From contig CAZFQD010000003.1 of assembly GCA_964520885.1 (NCBI GenBank), positions 1-38,853 of the forward strand: a DNA stretch of 38,853 nt, in the 5' to 3' direction. The translations under genes and the position numbers were made by a program. The DNA is from CAZFQD01 sp964520885. Its GTDB lineage: Bacteria > Bacillota > Clostridia > Oscillospirales > SIG519. Below, piece by piece: positions 33,150 through 38,853 of this stretch (positions are counted from its first letter, which is position 1; every line of letters starts with the position of its first letter). Below the pieces are notes generated by a model that was not told where the DNA came from, made no database searches, and saw nothing but the letters and a program-made list of their open reading frames with translations.

Positions 33150-35633
33150 ATGGCTAAAAAAGATAAAAATGACTCATTAATTTATAGGCATCTTTTAAAA
33201 TTGGATTACACAAATGTGTGGGATAATTACACAACAAATTCAAATATCAATGCTGTATTAGCTCGTGCATCAAAAAATGGGAGAGGAAATCAAGGTATTC
33301 CTGATGTTATTTATGTAAATGATACACAGCGTATATTTATAATGGCTGAGGTGAAACCAAGTATTTCTCAACATATTTCACAAATTGGTAAAGAAGACCC
33401 AGAAAAATTTGCTGTTGACGGAATAAAACATTATCTTTCCTATTTTAAAAAAGCCCAGTTAATTTCAGATAAGTTAAAAGAGTATTTTTCTGCATGGAAA
33501 ATAGTAGGACTTGCGATATCTGGAAACATTGAGGATGATTATAACCATAGAATAAGCACATTTTTAATTTCTGACGACAATATTGAAGAACAAAAGGGTA
33601 TTACTAATATTTTAAATGAAAATGATTATATAAACCTTTTCGAAAATATTGATGAAGAAAAAATTATTGGTGAGGTTTCTGCAACATCAAAGAAAATTAA
33701 CAAATGGTTGCGTTCTGTTGATTCACAAAAAAGACCGATTTTATTATCTGCTTTGATGATCTGTCTATTTGATGTTAAAGGGATACAGAATGATTTTAAA
33801 ACAGGGTATAATGGATGGTCGGCTACTACAATTATTCAAAACATTCCTTCCACAGTTAACAATATTCTTGCGTCAGAAAAAATTCCTACTGATAAAATTG
33901 AACTAATAAAGTCCGAATTGGGTTTTCTTTCTCATGATCAAGATTTGAATAGCTCGGACATTTTAAAAGATATTTTGAACGAATTGAGAGATTTCATAAT
34001 TCCTCTTTTTACTCGTAAAAGCAACTATGATATTATTGGAAAATTTTATGAAGAATTTCTTAGATATGCGGGAGTTGCAAATGTCAAAAAAGGCATAGTA
34101 TTAACGCCTAGACATATTACAACTTTGTTTACTGAATTGGTGGACATAAAAGTAAACGATGTATTTTTGGATGCCGCTTGTGGAACAGGTGCATTTCTAA
34201 TTTCAGCAATGAATAAACTTATTGAAACAATTAATTCATCTCAAATGCCCAATAAGGAACAAGTAATATCAAATTTAAAAAATAAACAGTTAATCGGATT
34301 TGAAAAAAATGCAACAATGTATGCGTTGGCAATTTCTAATATGATGTTTAGAGGTGATGGCAAATCACACATTTTTTACTGTGATTATTTTACTGATCAA
34401 GCTGAAGATGAATTGGAAAAGTTAAAAAAAGAAAACATTGTTTCTACAATCGGTTTTATCAATCCGCCTTATGGTGGTAAAGACAACAAAGATAACCCAA
34501 CTAAGAAAGAAATTCAATTTTTAACTCGTATGCTTGATAATGTATCAAGATATGGTGTTATTATTGCACCTTTAAGTACATATTTTAAAGATGATACTAT
34601 TAGAAATGGCATTTTAACTAAACATACACTTAAATATGTTATAAACATGCCAAAGGATCTTTTTATGCCAAATGCTGCTACAAATACAGCTATTGCAGTT
34701 TTTCAAACTAATATTCCGCACGGTGATAAAGAGGTTGTTTTTTATGATTTAAAGGATGATGGGTTTGTTTTGTCTAAAGCAAAAGGGAGGACTGATGTTT
34801 TTAATAAATGGCAAAAAATCAAATCACAATTTCTTACACAACTTAAGAACCCAGATATATATGAAGATAAGCAAACATTAGTAAAAACTAAAATAAAAAA
34901 TGATGAAGAGTGGGTTATACAAGCACATTCTAAAACAAATTATGAAAGAATGAACAAGAATTCATTTTTGAATTCTATTAAAGATTTATTGGTATATCAA
35001 GCAAAGAGAGATCTAAATTTGTTAGATGAAAATATTAATGAATTAACATTTGCTGAACTATTAATCGATTATTATGACATCAATACAAATCAAATACCAG
35101 AAGTATCTAAAGAAACTATAGATGTTTCCGAATGGGAAGAATGTCCTTTAATTGAGTATTTTGATATGTTTACTGGCAATTATTATCCTGCTACATCATA
35201 TGGAGATGGAGATATTCCAATCGTATCTGCTTCAGATAGAAAAAATGGAATAATGACTTTTTCAAGTTTAGAAGCTACTTTTGAGGGAAACTGCCTTACC
35301 ATTGGGAAAGTTGGAATGACAATTTATTATCAAGATAGACCTTTTTGTATGACTTGTGATGTTACTGCATTGATTCCAAAATATCAATTCAATAAATTTA
35401 TTGCCATGTTTATTAAAACAGTGTTAATTCAAGAGAATTACAAATGGAGTTATGGTCGTCAAATTAGATTAAATGATTCACAAAAATTAGTATGCAAGTT
35501 TCCAATAAAGAAGGACAACAAAGGGAAAAAAATTAAAATTGATTCAATAAATAAGAGAAAAAAAATATTTTTACCTGACTGGGGATATATGGAACAATAT
35601 ATTAAATTTTTACCATATAGTGATAAAATTTAA
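33150..35633 (+). CDS. Single-chain restriction-modification enzyme, type IIG-like (nuclease-methylase-specificity fusion)
   Basis: The protein has 827 residues with strong SD GGAGG. An N-terminal PD-(D/E)xK-type nuclease domain has P51-D52 and E67-V-K69 (GIPDVIY, then IMAEVKPS). A helical linker follows. The N6-adenine methylase domain has LDAACGTGAFL at 340-350 and NPPYGG at 438-443, with LTPRHI near 318 typical of HsdM-like proteins. From about residue 665 the chain resembles a type I S-subunit target-recognition domain (EWEECPLIEYFDMFTGNYYP, then IPIVSASDRKNGI and LTIGKVGMTIYYQ). All R, M and S functions are thus in one chain, as in type IIG/BcgI-like enzymes. It is co-transcribed with the Shedu gene nine bases downstream. 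Confidence 0.85.
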   Translation: MAKKDKNDSLIYRHLLKLDYTNVWDNYTTNSNINAVLARASKNGRGNQGIPDVIYVNDTQRIFIMAEVKPSISQHISQIGKEDPEKFAVDGIKHYLSYFKKAQLISDKLKEYFSAWKIVGLAISGNIEDDYNHRISTFLISDDNIEEQKGITNILNENDYINLFENIDEEKIIGEVSATSKKINKWLRSVDSQKRPILLSALMICLFDVKGIQNDFKTGYNGWSATTIIQNIPSTVNNILASEKIPTDKIELIKSELGFLSHDQDLNSSDILKDILNELRDFIIPLFTRKSNYDIIGKFYEEFLRYAGVANVKKGIVLTPRHITTLFTELVDIKVNDVFLDAACGTGAFLISAMNKLIETINSSQMPNKEQVISNLKNKQLIGFEKNATMYALAISNMMFRGDGKSHIFYCDYFTDQAEDELEKLKKENIVSTIGFINPPYGGKDNKDNPTKKEIQFLTRMLDNVSRYGVIIAPLSTYFKDDTIRNGILTKHTLKYVINMPKDLFMPNAATNTAIAVFQTNIPHGDKEVVFYDLKDDGFVLSKAKGRTDVFNKWQKIKSQFLTQLKNPDIYEDKQTLVKTKIKNDEEWVIQAHSKTNYERMNKNSFLNSIKDLLVYQAKRDLNLLDENINELTFAELLIDYYDINTNQIPEVSKETIDVSEWEECPLIEYFDMFTGNYYPATSYGDGDIPIVSASDRKNGIMTFSSLEATFEGNCLTIGKVGMTIYYQDRPFCMTCDVTALIPKYQFNKFIAMFIKTVLIQENYKWSYGRQIRLNDSQKLVCKFPIKKDNKGKKIKIDSINKRKKIFLPDWGYMEQYIKFLPYSDKI

Positions 35634-35642
35634 GGGGGTATT

Positions 35643-36629
35643 ATGGAAGAAATTAAAACATCAAAAGGTGGTATTAAATATATTCCGGTTATTTTAAAGT
35701 CTAGTAAACAAGTTTACTCGCAAGCCATTCTTCAAAAAATACCTCACAATGATCCCAGTAAAATTGATATTACTTTGAAAATTGGCAGGTATAAATCTCA
35801 ATCCACAAGTTTAGAAACACAACAACCAAAAAGCGAATTAACATTAACCTGCGAAGAATTAAATGTGTTGATTGATTATTTAGGGAAGTATTATAAACCC
35901 ATTGAAATGAATGTTGATAAGTTTATTTCTGTGAAAGACGATTTAGGAGAACTCATTAAAAAATTCAAAGAATTGCTAGATAAAAAAGAGGAAATCGCAA
36001 GCATTTTAATTGATAATGGGATTTTGACTGATAATGTGTATATCGCCGTTTCAGCTATCAAAAAGAAAGAAGCTTTAGAAGAGTTTGGGGAAATGTTATC
36101 ACAAAATTTGCTAGAAATAGACTGGCAAACTTGGTTTAAAAATAACAAGTGGGTGCTTGGCTCGGATTTTGCACATATTATTGATGAACGGAGCATTGAT
36201 ACAGAGAATATTGCAGACTATATAATGAGGGCATATGATGGATTTGTTGATTTGGTAGAAATAAAAAAACCGAATGGAATGAATTTTTGGTCATCAGCTT
36301 TAGACCACGATAATTATGTCCCTTCAACAGATTTGGTAAAGGCAATTACACAATGCTTAAATTATATATATGAAATTGAAAGAGAATCCAATAACCAAAA
36401 ATTTATTGAAAGAACAAAAAGCAAAGTAGTAAAACCTCGTTGTATATTGATTTTCAGCAGATCAAACAATTGGGATGATAAGCAGAGAGAATCCTATAGG
36501 ATTTTAAATTCTGCATATAATCAGCTGACAATTCTTACATATGATCATTTGCTTAATAGGGCAAAAAACATTTTAAATTCTAAAGAGGGTGCTATTTTTG
36601 AAATAGAAGAAGACGATTTGCCATTTTAG
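35643..36629 (+). CDS. sduA: Shedu anti-phage nuclease SduA (DUF4263)
   Basis: The 328-residue protein ends in a DUF4263 PD-(D/E)xK nuclease domain, about 150-310. Visible family features are KNNKWVLGSDFAHIIDERSID, the catalytic strand DGFVDLVEIKK with D203, E206 and K208, VPSTDLVKAITQCLNYIYEI with Gln237, and KPRCILIFSRSNNW. The N-terminal 140 residues form a less conserved sensor region. Single-gene Shedu systems are known to block phage in other Bacillota by a nuclease mechanism. SD AAGGGGG is seven to eight bases from the ATG. It follows the restriction enzyme with nine bases between, so both are made from one mRNA. Confidence 0.88.
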   Translation: MEEIKTSKGGIKYIPVILKSSKQVYSQAILQKIPHNDPSKIDITLKIGRYKSQSTSLETQQPKSELTLTCEELNVLIDYLGKYYKPIEMNVDKFISVKDDLGELIKKFKELLDKKEEIASILIDNGILTDNVYIAVSAIKKKEALEEFGEMLSQNLLEIDWQTWFKNNKWVLGSDFAHIIDERSIDTENIADYIMRAYDGFVDLVEIKKPNGMNFWSSALDHDNYVPSTDLVKAITQCLNYIYEIERESNNQKFIERTKSKVVKPRCILIFSRSNNWDDKQRESYRILNSAYNQLTILTYDHLLNRAKNILNSKEGAIFEIEEDDLPF

Positions 36630-36799
36630 AAAGACTATAGTGGCTATAACTAAAGGGCAAAAATAGATTTCACAATATATGTTTATTGTTTACATGACAA
36701 AATGTAAGGGAAGATTAAATATTTGCCTATTTCTGTTACAGCCTCTATTATTAGTATATCGCTTTTTAATTTGAGAATAATTAATTTTATCTAAAACTA

Positions 36800-36828
36800 T
36801 TGACTAAAACAAAAAAATGCGGTAAAAT
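36800..36828 (+). promoter_or_regulatory. cbiM promoter
   Basis: TTGACT (36800-36805), 17 bp, TAAAAT (36823-36828). The leader is about 125 nt. Confidence 0.75.
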
Positions 36829-36834
36829 TTATTT

Positions 36835-36856
36835 TACAAAGGTTATACAAAGGTTA
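36835..36856 (+). promoter_or_regulatory. Tandem 11-bp repeat, candidate operator of the metal transporter
   Basis: Two perfect adjoining copies of TACAAAGGTTA, at 36835-36845 and 36846-36856, begin six bases after the -10, covering the transcription start. One repeat per helical turn at +1 is a natural repressor site. Confidence 0.5.
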
Positions 36857-36958
36857 AAAACTTATTAATTATGAATTGTGAATTAAAAATTAACTCATGA
36901 AGGACTTGCATTTTGCACCTTTATGGGTTATTATTTTTTAAAAGGAGTGAAATAACTT

Positions 36959-37969
36959 ATGCATATGGCAGATGCTTTAATTTCACCTGTGGTTGGAATC
37001 ACTATGTTAGTTGCAACTTCGGCAGTTGCAGGTTATTCAATTAAAAAAGTTAAAAACGAAATAAATGAGCAAAAAATACCTCTAATGGGGGTAATGGGAG
37101 CTTTTATTTTTGCTTGTCAAATGATTAATTTTGCAATACCTGCAACAGGGTCAAGCGGACATATAGGCGGGGGTTTATTATTAGCAATTTTTTTAGGTCC
37201 TTATGCAGGATTTTTAACAATTTTATCAGTTTTATTAATTCAAGCCTTGTTTTTTGCCGATGGAGGTTTGCTCGCCTTTGGCTGTAATGTTTTTAATATG
37301 GGCTTTTACACTTGCTTTATTGCCTATCCATTGATATATAAAAATATAATAAATAAAAGTTATACAAAACCACGAATTTTTATTGGCTCGTTGTTAGCCG
37401 CAATTGTGGGGTTACAATTAGGTGCATTTAGTGTTGTTTTGGAAACATTTTTTTCAGCAAAAACAGAACTTTCCTTTATAAACTTTGTAATGTTAATGCA
37501 ACCAATTCATCTTGCAATTAGTATTGTTGAGGGCTTAATTACTGCCACTATTGTAATATTTATTTATAGTATAAAACCAGAAATTTTAGAAAACAAAGCA
37601 AAAGAAAAGAGACCTACCAAAAATGTGATAATTATATTTATTATTATGGTAATAGTTATTGGTGGCTTTGTTTCTCTTTTTGCTTCTTCTAACCCCGATG
37701 GATTAGAATGGTCTATAAATAAAGTTACCGGGCAAGAGGAGTTAGAGGTTAATGATGAGTTGTATAATTCTTTAGCAGAGGTGCAAGAAAACACAGCTAT
37801 ATTACCTAATTATAGTTTCAAGGGCATTGAACAAGGGGAAAGTCTATCAGTTGACAATTTAGGAAATAGTGTTTCGGGTATTGTTGGCGGTGCTTTAACT
37901 TTATTTTTAGTAGTTATTATCGGTTTATTAATTAGGTTATTTAAAAAGAAAAAAATAGATTTGGAGTAA
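36959..37969 (+). CDS. cbiM: ECF-type nickel/cobalt transporter substrate-binding subunit CbiM/NikM with PDGLE domain
   Basis: The 336-residue protein starts MHMADALISP; in this family the free N-terminus with His2 coordinates the metal, which fixes the start. Seven or so membrane helices follow, including the glycine-rich GSSGHIGGGLLLAIFLGPYAGF and FGCNVFNMGF motifs. A C-terminal extension with NPDGLEWSINKVTG is the fused CbiN/NikN-like PDGLE domain, ending in one more membrane helix. The MHMADA variant (rather than MHIPDG) is common in NikM-type proteins, so nickel is at least as likely as cobalt. The SD is AAAGGAG. The next gene encodes the T component. Confidence 0.9.
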   Translation: MHMADALISPVVGITMLVATSAVAGYSIKKVKNEINEQKIPLMGVMGAFIFACQMINFAIPATGSSGHIGGGLLLAIFLGPYAGFLTILSVLLIQALFFADGGLLAFGCNVFNMGFYTCFIAYPLIYKNIINKSYTKPRIFIGSLLAAIVGLQLGAFSVVLETFFSAKTELSFINFVMLMQPIHLAISIVEGLITATIVIFIYSIKPEILENKAKEKRPTKNVIIIFIIMVIVIGGFVSLFASSNPDGLEWSINKVTGQEELEVNDELYNSLAEVQENTAILPNYSFKGIEQGESLSVDNLGNSVSGIVGGALTLFLVVIIGLLIRLFKKKKIDLE

Positions 37970-37975
37970 AATCTA

Positions 37976-38782
37976 ATGCCCAAAATAACAAATGCAATTC
38001 AAAACATTAGGAATTTTGATGATTTAGCAAGTATGGATAGTTTTATTCATAGAACTAATCCTATAATTAAACTATTAACTACAATTGTGTATCTAATTGT
38101 AGTTGCATCTTATAATAAATATGAGATAGCACCTTTGTTTGTGCTTTTAATTTATCCTGTAATAATTTTTAATTTGTCTGACATTCCTTTGTTTCCAATA
38201 TTTAAAAGATTAATAATTATTGAACCATTTATTATTTTAATCGGAATTTTAAACCCTTTTTTAGATACAAAAACAATTTTAATAGGTAATTTATTATTAT
38301 CAAAAGGTTGGCTTACCTTTTTTTCTCTTATAATAAAAAGCGGTCTAACAGTTACAGCTGCACTCCTTTTAGTAGCCACTACAGGAATGGATAATATTGC
38401 TGTTGCTTTAAGAAAATTAAAAGTGCCTTCAATTTTAGTATTGCAACTTTTGTTAACCTATCGTTATATTACTGTGCTTTTAGATGAGGTGCATAATGTT
38501 TTAATTGCCTACTCATTAAGAGCTCCATTACATAAAGGAGTAAAAATAAAAGCATGGGGCTCACTTGCAGGGCAAATACTACTTAGGACATTTGACAGAG
38601 CCACAAAAATATATATTGCAATGTGTTTAAGAGGCTTTAACGGAGAGTATAAAGCAAAGGATAATAGCAAAATAAAAAAAAACGACATTGTATATTTATT
38701 AGTTTTTTGCATTTTGTTTTTACTTTTTAGAATTTTTGATATTACTTTGCTATTGGGGAAAATATTTGTTTTGTTAATATAA
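37976..38782 (+). CDS. cbiQ: ECF transporter transmembrane component CbiQ
   Basis: The 268-residue integral membrane protein has four to five hydrophobic segments. The two cytoplasmic Ala-Arg-Gly-type coupling motifs that dock the ATPases are SLRAPLHK (about 179-186) and CLRGFNGEY (about 218-226). The ATG is six bases after the cbiM stop, with SD GGAG inside the cbiM end. The ATPase gene cbiO is expected next but is not in the remaining 71 bp, which are non-coding. Confidence 0.92.
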   Translation: MPKITNAIQNIRNFDDLASMDSFIHRTNPIIKLLTTIVYLIVVASYNKYEIAPLFVLLIYPVIIFNLSDIPLFPIFKRLIIIEPFIILIGILNPFLDTKTILIGNLLLSKGWLTFFSLIIKSGLTVTAALLLVATTGMDNIAVALRKLKVPSILVLQLLLTYRYITVLLDEVHNVLIAYSLRAPLHKGVKIKAWGSLAGQILLRTFDRATKIYIAMCLRGFNGEYKAKDNSKIKKNDIVYLLVFCILFLLFRIFDITLLLGKIFVLLI

Positions 38783-38853
38783 ATTTTTTCGGGCGAACTA
38801 CCTCGTAACATTTAAAACTTGACATCTGGATAGAGATGTTTCAGTTTTACACG
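38783..38853. other. Non-coding tail after cbiQ
   Basis: No start codon with SD is seen. It contains one short imperfect palindrome (ACATCT with AGATGT). The expected cbiO does not start here. Confidence 0.5.

Larger units (their letters stand above)
36630..36958. other. 329-bp spacer upstream of the metal transporter
   Basis: No ORF is present. It holds the cbiM promoter, an 11-bp tandem repeat and a degenerate heptamer array (36864-36898: ATTAATT, ATGAATT, GTGAATT and so on). I see neither the B12-box nor a recognisable NiCo riboswitch core. No clear terminator follows the Shedu gene. Confidence 0.6.

Noticed and set aside
33150..35633. BREX PglX or classical type I HsdM
   Set aside because: There are no pglZ/brxC or separate hsdR/hsdS genes; nuclease, methylase and recognition parts are in one chain.
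36630..36958. Cobalamin or NiCo riboswitch upstream of cbiM
   Set aside because: No B12-box or conserved junction sequences could be found, and the leader after the promoter is only about 125 nt.

Overview
The window is AT-rich Bacillota sequence, most likely from a member of Clostridia (inferred from codon and base usage, the alpha2-type glycyl-tRNA synthetase, the PstS form and an ECF-type metal transporter; I cannot name a genus). It covers the chromosomal replication-origin neighbourhood. From about 21.5 kb leftwards every gene is on the minus strand. dnaA, dnaN, rlbA (S4 domain), recF, remB, gyrB and gyrA keep the classical Bacillus order, but three foreign-looking insertions interrupt it: a four-helix-bundle protein gene between recF and remB, an adenine methyltransferase plus HNH endonuclease pair between remB and gyrB, and an unknown 138-residue ORF between gyrB and gyrA. 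A truncated Eco57I-like methyltransferase with a G9 tract in its ribosome-binding region lies left of gyrA. The 354-bp dnaA-dnaN spacer carries several DnaA-box-like 9-mers and is the best oriC candidate.

Right of dnaA (12.9-21.5 kb) are a large GT-C-like membrane protein, a YdbC/PC4 protein, serS, a small coiled-coil membrane protein, parB, parA with a parS site, rsmG, a decayed small ORF and the primary sigma factor gene. At 21.5 kb the strand switches to a complete phosphate module, pstS-pstC-pstA-pstB-phoU-phoB/phoP-phoR, preceded by an 11-bp-phased Pho-box array. PstS is circularly permuted. A multi-hairpin palindromic element and a bidirectional terminator follow phoR and face a tRNA-Met/tRNA-Glu operon.

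From 28.9 to 32.8 kb are a DUF975 membrane protein, glycyl-tRNA synthetase and a DUF1846 protein whose short leader contains a terminator-like hairpin. At 33.1-36.6 kb is a two-gene defence operon with a perfect consensus promoter: a single-chain restriction-methylation-specificity enzyme (type IIG-like) followed by a Shedu (DUF4263) nuclease. The window ends in a nickel/cobalt ECF transporter (CbiM/NikM with PDGLE domain, then CbiQ), with a perfect 11-bp tandem repeat just downstream of its promoter.

The most unusual genome-scale signal is a set of about fifteen heptanucleotide tandem-repeat arrays confined to gene junctions. Many of them carry the stop codon of the adjacent gene, and one inverted pair brackets the four-helix-bundle gene.
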